This document shows, in pieces, positions 31,293 through 39,926 of a stretch of 64,000 bases of DNA. The stretch spans positions 1,922,001-1,986,000 of the forward strand of contig CP107208.1 in the NCBI GenBank assembly GCA_025758045.1. The letters run 5' to 3'. Within the stretch, counting starts at the first letter, position 1, and every line of letters starts with the position of its first letter. The notes under the pieces were generated by a model, which did not search any database, was not told the DNA's origin, and saw nothing but the letters and a program-made list of their open reading frames with translations. The position numbers were made by a program, and so were the translations under genes. This stretch comes from Oscillospiraceae bacterium (GTDB taxonomy: Bacteria > Bacillota > Clostridia > Oscillospirales > Ruminococcaceae).

Positions 31293-32000
31293 TTATTTGG
31301 TCCCCTCTGTTTGTTGTTTTTCGCGTTCGGCGCGTTCACGCTCCGCCTGGCTCAACCGGTGGTAGTCCGGCAGCAGGGCAGCAGGCGGCACGCAGGCCCC
31401 GGCTTCCCACATGGCTTTGGCGGCCAGCGCCACCCCGGCACCCCGCAGCACCTGCAGGGCGGGCGGACAGGCTGCGACCCCGCAGACCTGCTTATAACTA
31501 TTGTAGCACAAAGTTGCGCCATCGCCAACAAAAAACAGCGGTTTTTTGCAGTCTTGTACAAATTTTTCCAAACTTGTTACGGGGGCGGCGGCGTCCTCGG
31601 TCAAGCGGGTGTGGGTGGCCAGGTCAAAAGCGCCCCAGTACACCTGCCCGCGGCGGGCGTCCTGCGCACCGATGACAGTGCCCTCGCCCGCCAGGCCATA
31701 GGCCAGCGCTGCCATGGTGGAAACGCCCGCGCAGGGGATCTGCCGCGGCAGGGCTAGCCCCTTGACCACCGAAAGCCCGATGCGCAGCCCGGTAAAGCTG
31801 CCGGGGCCGCTGGTCACGCCCAGCAGGTCGATGTCCTCCATCGTAAGCCCGCAGGCACGCAGCGCGGTGTCGATCATGGGCAGCAGGGTCTCGCTGTGGG
31901 TCATGCCGTTGTTGCACTGGGTCTCGTACAGCAGGGTGTCGTCCCGCAAAATGGCTACGGCGGCGGACTTGCCTGCGGTATCTACAGCCAGGATATTCAT
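31293..32000 (-). CDS. tsaB: tRNA t6A synthesis protein TsaB
   Basis: TsaB is the dimer partner of TsaD in making N6-threonylcarbamoyladenosine at tRNA position 37. The 235-residue product has an ASKHA N-terminus (MNILAVDTAGKSAAVAIL), HSETLLPMIDTALRACGL and GVTSGPGSFTGLRIGLSVVKG. It lies 37 bp after tsaE. TsaD and TsaC are not in this window. Confidence 0.93.
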   Translation of the reverse strand: MNILAVDTAGKSAAVAILRDDTLLYETQCNNGMTHSETLLPMIDTALRACGLTMEDIDLLGVTSGPGSFTGLRIGLSVVKGLALPRQIPCAGVSTMAALAYGLAGEGTVIGAQDARRGQVYWGAFDLATHTRLTEDAAAPVTSLEKFVQDCKKPLFFVGDGATLCYNSYKQVCGVAACPPALQVLRGAGVALAAKAMWEAGACVPPAALLPDYHRLSQAERERAEREKQQTEGTK

Positions 32001-32037
32001 ACAATCACCTATACGTTATGTAATAAAATCTATAAAA

Positions 32038-32448
32038 TCAACCAATCGTAATCTTGCGTGTCGTCTCGTCCACCCGGTCGATGTGGATATGGGTGGGCTG
32101 CTCCTGCTCGAGCAGGTCGGCACAGTTCTCGCTCCACTCGCAGGCAACCACCGCGCCCATGTCCAGATAGTCGTAGAACCCGGCGGCGGCAAGGTCGTTC
32201 TCGGTGTGGATGCGGTATAAATCAAAGTGGGCCAGCGGGTGCGGGCCGCGGTAGTAGTTGACGATGGCGAACGTCGGGCTGGAAACTGGGTCGGTGCAGC
32301 CCAGCCCCTCGGCCAGGCCCTGGCAGAACGCTGTCTTGCCTGCGCCCAGCCCGCCGGTGAACGCGATGAGCGCCCCGCCCGGCAGCGTTTTGGCAAACTC
32401 CCGCCCGGCGGCAACGGTCTCCTCGCGGGAATGAGTGATGATTTCCAT
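32038..32448 (-). CDS. tsaE: tRNA t6A synthesis ATPase TsaE
   Basis: TsaE is a P-loop ATPase that drives turnover of the TsaBD complex. The 136-residue product has Walker A AFTGGLGAGKTAFCQGLAEG, the SSPTFAIVNYY motif and LAHFDLYRI with the Asp expected at the active site. AAAGGAG precedes the ATG. It is first in the tsaE-tsaB-rpiB-upp operon. Confidence 0.94.
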   Translation of the reverse strand: MEIITHSREETVAAGREFAKTLPGGALIAFTGGLGAGKTAFCQGLAEGLGCTDPVSSPTFAIVNYYRGPHPLAHFDLYRIHTENDLAAAGFYDYLDMGAVVACEWSENCADLLEQEQPTHIHIDRVDETTRKITIG

Positions 32449-32509
32449 AGGAAAACTCCTTTTAAGGGCCCACGGTATTGCATAAACCCCGCGCCCTGAT
32501 TCGTACTAT

Positions 32510-32538
32510 ATTATAATACGAAAAGCGCGATTTGTAAA
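32510..32538 (-). promoter_or_regulatory. Promoter of tsaE-tsaB-rpiB-upp
   Basis: On the minus strand, TTTACA (32538-32533) and TATAAT (32515-32510) are 17 bp apart. It is back-to-back with the rodA promoter. Confidence 0.82.
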
Positions 32539-32552
32539 ATTTAATTGCAAAG

Positions 32553-32582
32553 TTGGCATATTGCCGCAGGATGCGGTATAAT
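32553..32582 (+). promoter_or_regulatory. Promoter of rodA
   Basis: TTGGCA (32553-32558) and TATAAT (32577-32582) are 18 bp apart, about 50 bp before the rodA start. Confidence 0.75.
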
Positions 32583-32633
32583 ATGCGGTAGAAAATATAT
32601 TGTACGCAAAAATTTTGGAGAGGAGGCCAGCCC

Positions 32634-33797
32634 ATGTTTGCCCTGTTACGCCGCTACCTGCGCCGGGTGGATGCGCTGTATCTGGCGCTGTGCGCGGCGT
32701 GTTCGGCGGTCAGCGTGGTGGTGCTGGTCTCCATCGGGCAGACGCAGCTCGGCTCCAACAACAAGGCGTCGGTGCAGCTCATTGCAAGTTTTCTGGGCAT
32801 TATGCTGGCGGTCATTTTCTCCACGGTGGATTATCGTGCCCTGGCCCGCGCCTGGCCGCTGCATGCCACGGTGGCGTGGGGACTGGTGCTGCCCACCCTG
32901 TTTTTGCACAACTTCCGGGCGGGGGTCATCACCATCGGGTACGATGCGGGCGGGACCTCCAATTACAGCTGGTATCGGGTGGGCGGCATGACCTTCCAGC
33001 CTGCCGAGCTGGCAAAGATCAGCTTTATCTTAACGCTGGCGCTGCATTTAAGCCGGGTGCGGGGCCGGGTGAATCAGCCCAAAAACCTGCTGCTTTTGCT
33101 TTTGCACATCGGCGTGCCTACGGCGCTCATCCATATCCAGGGTGATGACGGTACAGCGCTTGTTTTTCTCGGCATTGGCGTATTTATGCTGTACGCGGGC
33201 GGGCTGTCCAACTGGGTTGCGGGCGGTGCGCTGGCGGCGGGCGTTGTGGGCGGCGGCGCGCTGCTAAAGCTGCGCCCCGGCATCTTAAAAGGCTACCAGT
33301 TCAAGCGCATTTTGGCGGTCATCACGCCCGATGACCCGAACCTGGCGGATATTACCTACCAGCAGAACAAGGGCGCCATGGCCATTGGCACCGGCGGGCT
33401 GACCGGTACAGGGCTGTTCACGCCGGAGCATATCTTTGTACCCAACGCATGGAACGATTTTATCTTTGCGTATCTCGCCAATGTGCTGGGCTTTGTGGGC
33501 GCGGCGGCGGTGCTGGCGCTGCTGCTGGGGGTGTGCCTGCGCACGCTGACGGCAGCGCTGCAAAGCCGGGACGCTTTAGGCCGCAATATCTGCGTTGGCA
33601 TTTTTGCCGCGCTGTTTTTGCAGACGGTCATCAACCTGGGCATGAACCTGCAGGTGTTGCCCGTGATTGGTGTGACCCTGCCGTTTTTCTCGGCGGGCGG
33701 GTCGAGCGTGGTGATGATGTACTTCTGCGTCGGCCTGGTGCTGAGTGTGGGTTTGCAGGCGCGGCGCAGCCGTGTGGATGCAGTGGCAATCTTGTGA
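32634..33797 (+). CDS. rodA: RodA/FtsW/SpoVE-family peptidoglycan polymerase
   Basis: This is a SEDS glycosyltransferase that polymerises lipid II in the cytoplasmic membrane. The 387-residue product has about ten membrane segments, the FQPAELAKISFILTLALHL loop typical of SEDS proteins, and the ending LPFFSAGGSSVVMMYFCVGL. AGGAGG precedes the ATG. The RodA rather than FtsW call rests on similarity of pattern; its usual partner PBP2 is encoded separately at 47980-49773. It runs convergently into the DUF378 gene two bases away. Confidence 0.85.
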   Translation: MFALLRRYLRRVDALYLALCAACSAVSVVVLVSIGQTQLGSNNKASVQLIASFLGIMLAVIFSTVDYRALARAWPLHATVAWGLVLPTLFLHNFRAGVITIGYDAGGTSNYSWYRVGGMTFQPAELAKISFILTLALHLSRVRGRVNQPKNLLLLLLHIGVPTALIHIQGDDGTALVFLGIGVFMLYAGGLSNWVAGGALAAGVVGGGALLKLRPGILKGYQFKRILAVITPDDPNLADITYQQNKGAMAIGTGGLTGTGLFTPEHIFVPNAWNDFIFAYLANVLGFVGAAAVLALLLGVCLRTLTAALQSRDALGRNICVGIFAALFLQTVINLGMNLQVLPVIGVTLPFFSAGGSSVVMMYFCVGLVLSVGLQARRSRVDAVAIL

Positions 33798-33799
33798 GG

Positions 33800-34015
33800 T
33801 CAGCCCTCTTTGCCTTTGCAGGAATCGCCCATGCACAGGCTGGGGATCAGGCAGAGCGAGGCCAGCCCAACCAGGATGAACACGGTACGGGACAGCCAGG
33901 ACAGCGAGCCGCCCAGCAGCCAGCCCACGGCGTTAAAGCCCCAGATGCCGTAGATGCCCCAGTTGATGCCGCCGATAATGGCCAGCAACAGCAAAATCTT
34001 TTTGAATACGGACAT
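33800..34015 (-). CDS. DUF378 small membrane protein (YuzA-like)
   Basis: The 71-residue protein has two membrane segments: ILLLLAIIGGINWGIYGIWG, with the DUF378 GGINWG motif, and WLSRTVFILVGLASLCLI. The C-terminal tail carries Cys residues (CMGDSCKGKEG). The function is unknown. The ATG at 34015 follows GGGAGGGA, but that site is buried in an 11-bp hairpin. An in-frame upstream extension has no site and is disfavoured. Confidence 0.85.
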   Translation of the reverse strand: MSVFKKILLLLAIIGGINWGIYGIWGFNAVGWLLGGSLSWLSRTVFILVGLASLCLIPSLCMGDSCKGKEG

Positions 34016-34017
34016 AA

Positions 34018-34061
34018 AAATCCCTCCCTGTACGCCAGTATGGCGCGTTGGGGAGGGATTT
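34018..34061 (-). promoter_or_regulatory. Hairpin sequestering the DUF378 ribosome-binding site
   Basis: On the minus strand AAATCCCTCCC (34061-34051) pairs perfectly with GGGAGGGATTT (34028-34018), enclosing a small CGCCA/TGGCG hairpin. The 3' arm is the ribosome-binding site and is followed by TTTT and the ATG. It could block translation or act as a terminator right at the start codon. Confidence 0.6.
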
Positions 34062-34124
34062 ATGCATAGTGCGGTCAAAGGCTCCTTTGCACAAGAGAAC
34101 CGCTTAGGCTGCAATATCTTTATT

Positions 34125-34161
34125 GTTTAGAGTTTCTTCAATCCCTTCTTTGCAAAGAAGG
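34125..34161. repeat. Short dispersed hairpin repeat, copy B
   Basis: GTTTAGAGTTTCTTC (34125-34139) precedes the stem CCTTCTTT (34144-34151), GC loop, AAAGAAGG (34154-34161). It is related to the copy at 26860-26901. Confidence 0.6.
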
Positions 34162-34178
34162 AACAAAACCCCGTAAAA

Positions 34179-35546
34179 TCAGTTCTTCAACGCCTGCATG
34201 GGGGCGGGGATGCGGCCGCCGCGGTGGATCATGACGGCGGGGCTGAACTTGCTGATGGGCATGATGGGGGCGTGGCCCAGCAGGCCGCCGAAATCCAGCA
34301 CGTCGCCTGCCTTGTGGCCGATGGCCGGGATGACGCGCACAGCGGTGGTCTTGCTGTTCACCATACCAATGGCGGCTTCGTCAGCGATCAGGCCGCTGAT
34401 GACCTCGGCGGTGGTGTCGCCGGGGATGACCACCATGTCGATGCCCACGGAGCAAACGGCGGTCATGGCTTCCAGCTTTTCCAGCGTTAGGCTGCCGCAG
34501 TTGGCCGCGTTGATCATGCCGTCATCCTCGGACACCGGGATGAATGCGCCGGACAGGCCGCCGACATGGTTGCTGGCCATCACGCCGCCCTTTTTGACGG
34601 CATCGTTCAGCAGGGCCAGGCAGGCGGTGGTGCCGCAGCAGCCGCAGCTTTCCAGACCCATTTCTTCCAAAATATTCGCAACGCTGTCACCGATGGCCGG
34701 GGTGGGGGCCAGGGACAGGTCGATAATGCCCGCCGGCACACCCAGACGCTCGCTGGCCAGGTTGGCCACCAGCTGGCCCAGACGGGTGATCTTGAACGCC
34801 GTGCGTTTGACTAGCTCGGCAACTTCGTCCATCGGGGCATCCTTGGGCAGCTTGGCCAGGGCAGCACGCACCGCACCGGGACCGGAAACGCCCACGTGGA
34901 TCTCGCAATCCGGCTCGCCTGCGCCGTGGAAGGCACCCGCCATAAAGGGGTTATCCTCGGGGGCGTTGCAGAAAACGACCAGCTTGGCGTCGCCCATACA
35001 CATGTTGTCCTTGGTCAGCTCGGCGGTCTTGCGCACGACTTCGCCCATCAGCTTGACGGCATCCATGTTGATACCCGACTTGGTGGAGCCGATATTGACG
35101 CTGGAACATACAATATCGGTCTCGGCCAAAGCGCGGGGGATGGCCTGGATCAGGCGGCGGTCACCGGCAGAAAAGCCTTTGTGCACCAGCGCGCCGAAGC
35201 CGCCGATGAAGTTGACGCCCACGGCCTTGGCCGCGCGGTCCAGGGCTTTGGCGTACATGACCGGGTCCGCATCGGGGGCGGCGCCCAGCAGCATGGCAAT
35301 GGGCGTAACGCTGATGCGCTTGTTTACGATGGGAATACCGTACTCGCTGCTGATGCTGTCCACGGTGGAGACAAGGCTGCCCGCCAGGCGGGTGATCTTG
35401 TTGTAGATCTTCTCGCAGGCTTTCTCGCCGTCCGGGTCGATGCAGTCCAGCAGGCTGATGCCCATGGTCACGGTGCGGACGTCGAGGTTTTCATCGGTCA
35501 GCATGCCGATGGTTTCCATAATGTCGTTGCGGTTCAGAATTCGCAT
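34179..35546 (-). CDS. DUF711 (PFL-family) protein
   Basis: The 455-residue product belongs to UPF0210/DUF711, a family with a fold related to anaerobic ribonucleotide reductase and pyruvate-formate lyase. No reaction has been settled. Family stretches include NRNDIMETIGMLTDENLDVR, INFIGGFGALVHKGF-like residues and MASNHVGGLSGAFIPVSEDD. GGGAGG precedes the ATG. It is 17 bp after the ACT-domain gene, a pairing found across Firmicutes and other phyla. Confidence 0.92.
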   Translation of the reverse strand: MRILNRNDIMETIGMLTDENLDVRTVTMGISLLDCIDPDGEKACEKIYNKITRLAGSLVSTVDSISSEYGIPIVNKRISVTPIAMLLGAAPDADPVMYAKALDRAAKAVGVNFIGGFGALVHKGFSAGDRRLIQAIPRALAETDIVCSSVNIGSTKSGINMDAVKLMGEVVRKTAELTKDNMCMGDAKLVVFCNAPEDNPFMAGAFHGAGEPDCEIHVGVSGPGAVRAALAKLPKDAPMDEVAELVKRTAFKITRLGQLVANLASERLGVPAGIIDLSLAPTPAIGDSVANILEEMGLESCGCCGTTACLALLNDAVKKGGVMASNHVGGLSGAFIPVSEDDGMINAANCGSLTLEKLEAMTAVCSVGIDMVVIPGDTTAEVISGLIADEAAIGMVNSKTTAVRVIPAIGHKAGDVLDFGGLLGHAPIMPISKFSPAVMIHRGGRIPAPMQALKN

Positions 35547-35563
35547 CTCCCAATTCCTCCCCG

Positions 35564-35833
35564 TCAGATGGTGTGCATGGCGTCAAAGACTTCCTGACGG
35601 GTCACGGTGACCTGCATCTTCATCTCAGCGCCCAGGGCGGTAAAGCGGTCCCGCATGGCAACGTGGTCTGCGTTGCAGTGGGCCATGTCCACCAGCATGA
35701 TCATGCAGAACATATCCTGCATGATGGACTGGGTGATGTCCTCGATGTTGATATTCAGCTCGGCGCAGACGGCGCTGACCTTGGCGACAACACCCACGGT
35801 GTCGCGGCCGATGACGGTGATAACTGCTTTCAT
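35564..35833 (-). CDS. ACT-domain protein (UPF0237)
   Basis: The 89-residue product is a single ACT domain, reading MKAVITVIGRDTVGVVAKVS and then ELNINIEDITQSIMQDMFCM. ACT domains bind amino acids or other small ligands, so it may be the regulatory partner of the DUF711 protein downstream. GAGGGGG before the ATG at 35833 decides the start over an in-frame ATG 24 bp upstream. Confidence 0.92.
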   Translation of the reverse strand: MKAVITVIGRDTVGVVAKVSAVCAELNINIEDITQSIMQDMFCMIMLVDMAHCNADHVAMRDRFTALGAEMKMQVTVTRQEVFDAMHTI

Positions 35834-35956
35834 ACGATATACCCCCTCATAAAACACCGGCCCAATTGCCGGATTACCAGTATTATAACAGAATGGCGGG
35901 AAAGAGTAAAGAAAGTAGGACTTTTAGAACGAGTGAAGGCTTTATGCTCTACTGCA

Positions 35957-37500
35957 TCAAAACTCCGCGCTGTGTTCCTCCGCCCGAATATCATCCCGTT
36001 CCAGCTCGGCGAGAATTTCGTCATCGCCCTGGTGCAGCAACAGCTTTTGGCTGTACTGCTCAAAGCGCTCGCACTCGTTCTCGGCCAGATAGGGGGCAGA
36101 GTCGGGGCCAAGAGCCAGCTCGTTGACGAAAACGACCATCTCCTGCCCGGTCTCACCGAAATTATAGATCCGCTCCATAAAGTCAAAGGCAAACTCCAGC
36201 GCGTCCCCGGCGGCAGTCACGGCGTCCTCCCGGCGGCGCACCTGGGCATTGAACTCGGCCCGCACGGCGTCAAAGGCATCCTCGGCGTCCAGGGCTTCGT
36301 CCAGCTTTTTGCCCCAGGCGTCCAGCAGGGCGGCGGTGCGGATGCGGGCGGCCAGTTCCTCGGGCAGCAGGCTGGCGGCGGCTTTGGCTTCCTCCAACCG
36401 CTGGCGGTAGCTCTCGCACTGCTCCGTAAACAGGGCGGCAGGCCCGGCCTCGGGCTGCTGGTTCAGCGCCCGCTTAAAACTGCGTAATTGCTGGTAGCAG
36501 GCATCGGTCACAGCGCCAATGTTCCGCGCGGCGGCAAAGCGGGTGTTCAGGCCCGCCAGCAGCAGGCTGACCAGACTGATGCGCTCGTCAAAGCCGGCCT
36601 TGACGGCACGCTCCACCACCGCATCAAAGGGCTTGCCCTGCAAAATGTCCTCGACGCCGTAGTCCTGATGGTATTTGCGGTACAGCACCCAGTAGGCGGC
36701 GAAGTCCCGGGCAACCTCGGGATGGCGCAGGTATTGGCCGATGACTCCCTCATCCACCGGCAGATCCAGCTTGTCAGCGGCCTGCAAAAAGGCAGAGAGG
36801 TCCTCCCACCCGCGGGCGGTGACGAACTGCACGCCGTCCACATCGTTCTCGATTTTATAAAAATGCTGGGGCCGCAGTTCCAGATAGGCCGTTACGGCGG
36901 GGTGCAGGCGGTGGCGCGGGCGTACTCCTGCCAGACGCTCAGCTTCGGCTCAATGTCGATGCGCCGCACGCGGTCCAGCGTGACCAGGTCGAACTCCCGC
37001 ACGCTTTTGTTGTACTCCGGCGGGTTGCCGGCGGCCACGATGATCCACCCGGCGGGCACGGCCTGGTTGCCGAAGGTCTTGCACTGCAAAAACTGCAGCA
37101 TCGTGGGGGCCAACGTCTCACTGACGCAGTTGATCTCATCAATAAACAAAATGCCGTTCTGTTTGCCGGTGCGCTCCATAGCGGCGTACACGCTGGCGAT
37201 GATCTTGCTCATCGTGTACTCGGTCACGCTGCGGGTCTTGCCCGCGTAGCTGCGTTCCCGGATAAAAGGCAGGCCGACGGCGCTTTGGCGGGTGTGGTGG
37301 GTGATGGTGTAGGCCACCAGCGCAATGCCGCACTCCTGGGCGATCTGCTCCATGATCTGGGTCTTGCCGACACCCGGCGGGCCCATCAGCAGGATGGGGC
37401 GCTGGCGTACCGGCGGGATCAGCGGCGCACCGGTGTCATCGCAGGCAAGGTAAGCCCGCACGGTTTGTTTGATTTCCTCTTTCGCACGTTGAATATCCAT
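35957..37500 (-). pseudogene. MoxR-type AAA+ ATPase with a frameshift
   Basis: The first 202 codons (37500-36892) give an AAA+ core: Walker A LMGPPGVGKTQIMEQIA, Walker B NGILFIDEINCVSETLAPTM and the sensor IIVAAGNPPEYNKS. The frame then stops at 36894. The continuation is one frame over, reading AVTAYLELRPQHFYKIENDV, DGVQFVTARGWEDLSAFL and on to 35957. Adding one G near 36906 would restore ATAVHPAVTAYLEL and a 515-residue protein. Either the gene is broken or the base is a sequencing error. It follows the VWA gene by 6 bp. Confidence 0.85.
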
Positions 37501-37506
37501 AGCGCA

Positions 37507-38856
37507 TCATCCTTTCGGCGGGGCTTTGCGGTCGTGTTGCTCAATCGATTCAAATTCCTCAGGCTGCAAAATCAGGCGCATGGCCCAGGGGGGCACTTCC
37601 GGCGGCGGGGTGCCGTCCTCCAAAAACAAAAAGGCGGTCTCAAAGGGCGGCCGGTGGGCGGGGTAGATGCCCTTGCCGTCGGTAAAATACAAGACGCCCT
37701 GCAGGGCACGGAGCTCGCCTTGCTCCCGCAGTTCGGCAATGCGGGCAAACGCGGGGCGGAAGTCGGTGCCGCCGCCCCCGTGCAGCGTAAAACGGGCGGT
37801 GTAGCGGTCCAGTGCGTCCAGATCGGTCAGCCAGGTCTCGTCCCGGATGGCATTGTCCGCCTGCAGCACCAAAATACGGCACTGGCGGAAAAAGCTGTCC
37901 TGGCTTTTTAATAAGGTGAAGGTTTCCTTTAAAAAGGCTTTCACCAGCTCCCCGGCGGTGGATTCGCTGGTGTCCAGCACAATGACAAAGTCGCGGATCT
38001 TTTTCACCTCGCGGCTTTCCAGCGGTTCGATCAGCGGCAGATTGCCGTACACCCGCAGGCCGTAGCTGTAAAAGCCCAGGTCGAATTCTTCGGGGTCGAG
38101 ATGGGGTTCCTCATGCCAGACAGCGAACCTGCGCAGAAAATCCCGGTAGCTGCGGCGGCTTCGGCTGGCCTGTACTTGCGCTTGCAGGGCGCGGGCACCG
38201 GCGTTTTCGCCGGCGTGCCGGCCGGATTCCTCCATGCTCAGCTGCGTCTGGCGGCCCAGCTGTTCCCACTGTTTGCCCTGCATCTGGGCCTGCGGGCTGT
38301 CCGGGTCGGCAGGCCAGAAGCGGTGGTCGTCGCAGGTGAACTCCCGCAGCCACCTGGTCAGCGTTTCCTCGTCGCACTCCCGCAGTACGCGGTAAATAGG
38401 CCCGGCGGCCAGCAAGCCGCATTGGTTCTGCAATTGCTGGTAGGCCTGCTGCCGCAGCCAGCCCACCGGGCGGGTGGTGGCCGGGGTGTTCAGGCTGTCC
38501 AGCGTGTTTTCTACGGCGATGTCGCAGGCCAGCCCCCACAGGGTGCGGTCGCGGCCGCCCCGCAGCCACAGGTGGCGGAAGATGCAGTGCAGCACGCTGT
38601 GCAGGTAAGCCCGGGGCAGGTAGCGCCGGTTTTTGCGGTAGGTGGCCAGCACCCAGGCAGGCGGATAGCACAGGCGGGCACCGTCGGCGGCAAAGGCCGC
38701 GCCGGTGGTACCGGGGGGCAGCGGGGCAGGGGGCAGGGCACCCAGGGCGGCGTTCAGGTAGCGCTGGTCGAGATACAACTCGCCCCGCAGCTGATCCATA
38801 ATGCGCCGTGCCATCGTGGATTCCCACTCGGCTTGGGTTTGGATGTGCTTAGCCAT
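37507..38856 (-). CDS. VWA-like metallopeptidase-type protein (DUF2201)
   Basis: The 449-residue product has an N-terminal DUF2201 region with a metallopeptidase-like helix (RAYLHSVLHCIFRHLWL), but without a clean HExxH. Its C-terminal VWA-like domain has the metal site FVIVLDTSESTAGELVKAF and LHGGGGTDFRPAFARI. AAAGGAGG precedes the ATG. Partners of MoxR ATPases usually have this VWA form and assemble or remodel other complexes. It lies between the LRR gene and the ATPase gene. Confidence 0.88.
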   Translation of the reverse strand: MAKHIQTQAEWESTMARRIMDQLRGELYLDQRYLNAALGALPPAPLPPGTTGAAFAADGARLCYPPAWVLATYRKNRRYLPRAYLHSVLHCIFRHLWLRGGRDRTLWGLACDIAVENTLDSLNTPATTRPVGWLRQQAYQQLQNQCGLLAAGPIYRVLRECDEETLTRWLREFTCDDHRFWPADPDSPQAQMQGKQWEQLGRQTQLSMEESGRHAGENAGARALQAQVQASRSRRSYRDFLRRFAVWHEEPHLDPEEFDLGFYSYGLRVYGNLPLIEPLESREVKKIRDFVIVLDTSESTAGELVKAFLKETFTLLKSQDSFFRQCRILVLQADNAIRDETWLTDLDALDRYTARFTLHGGGGTDFRPAFARIAELREQGELRALQGVLYFTDGKGIYPAHRPPFETAFLFLEDGTPPPEVPPWAMRLILQPEEFESIEQHDRKAPPKG

Positions 38857-38901
38857 GGTGCCCTCCTTTCTGCAATACGCAACGTTATATTTGCTAATAT
38901 T

Positions 38902-39831
38902 CTACAAATCGTCAAAACCGTACGTTTTTTTCGCGGCACGCTTGGGGCGGCCTAATAACAGCGCGGCTCCCGCGCTCCACCCCTGCCGGGCGCAAAAAGC
39001 GGCAGCGTTGGCGGTGGGCAGGCCCAGGCCAACCAGCAGTTTCACCGCCGCTTCATCCCGGGCGGTGATGGCCAACGTAAACGCCGCGTCCGGGTGGGCA
39101 GTCAGATAAAACTCGTAGTCGGCGCGGGCATCGTCGCCCAAACCGTAGGGCAGGCAAAGCCGCCCCAGCGCAAGACGGCAGAGCTTTTCCTCACTTTCGC
39201 CCACGCAGGCCTGGGCAAAGCTGGCGTCGTAGGCGGCAAAGTCCAGGCTGCCGTCCGCTGCAAAGCATTGCCGCATGCGGTAGCCCTCGCCCTCGATGCT
39301 GTGGTTGAAAATGTGTGCGGGGGTGTTTTCGTCCAGAAGCTCAAAATATTCTGGGTAGAACAACCGCGCCCCGCCGGTGAACTCCACCGTCACGTCCGCG
39401 CTGATGGCCACCAGCAGCCGGCGCAACCCCGTTGCCTCGCCGGGACCGGCGTGCAGCTCCAGCACTTCCAGGCTGCGGCAGTTGGTAAACAGGTCACTGC
39501 CAAAGCTGTCAGCCGCTTTGCCCAGCCGTACCCGGCGCAGCTTACGGCAGTTATAAAAGGCCGCGCTGTCAATGACCCGCACCGTGTCGGGCAGGGTGAC
39601 CTCCTGTACAAAATTGCCGGTGACCTCATGGGTGTCGGCGCTGTCCGCAGGCCACAGGGCACCGCCGATCACGGCTCTGTCGGCAAAACAATAGGGGGCG
39701 ATCTCCACCACGGGCAGGCCATCCACGGTATCCGGCACCACCGGGCAGGGCGTATCGCCCAGCACCCGCAGCACCCGCGCACCACGCGCGCAGTTTTCCC
39801 CCCGTGCGCAGTTTTCCCAAAGTACGGCCAC
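38902..39831 (-). CDS. Leucine-rich repeat (LRR_5/BspA-like) protein
   Basis: The 309-residue protein has BspA-type repeats such as LPDTVRVIDSAAFYNCRKLR and FGSDLFTNCRSLEVLELHA in its first 130 residues. A helical C-terminal half ends with ankyrin-like features (TLAITARDEAAVKLLVGLGL). No signal peptide is evident, so it is probably cytoplasmic. GTG 39831 is preferred because AAAGGGG is nine bases upstream; GTG 39840 would overlap that site. It starts the LRR-VWA-ATPase operon. Confidence 0.82.
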   Translation of the reverse strand: MAVLWENCARGENCARGARVLRVLGDTPCPVVPDTVDGLPVVEIAPYCFADRAVIGGALWPADSADTHEVTGNFVQEVTLPDTVRVIDSAAFYNCRKLRRVRLGKAADSFGSDLFTNCRSLEVLELHAGPGEATGLRRLLVAISADVTVEFTGGARLFYPEYFELLDENTPAHIFNHSIEGEGYRMRQCFAADGSLDFAAYDASFAQACVGESEEKLCRLALGRLCLPYGLGDDARADYEFYLTAHPDAAFTLAITARDEAAVKLLVGLGLPTANAAAFCARQGWSAGAALLLGRPKRAAKKTYGFDDL

Positions 39832-39843
39832 AAAAATCACCCC

Positions 39844-39872
39844 TTTACATTGCCCACATTATAGCATAAAAT
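39844..39872 (+). promoter_or_regulatory. Overlapping divergent promoters, MATE and LRR operon
   Basis: For the MATE gene, TTTACA (39844-39849) and TAAAAT (39867-39872) are 17 bp apart. On the minus strand an extended -10, TGCTATAAT (39866-39858), lies inside that spacer and fits the LRR gene about 25 bp on. The two polymerase footprints would overlap, so the promoters probably exclude each other. Confidence 0.7.
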
Positions 39873-39926
39873 AGTGTGGCAAGAAATATGAAATGGAAGA
39901 AAAGACAAGAAAAACGGAGCAAAAAC

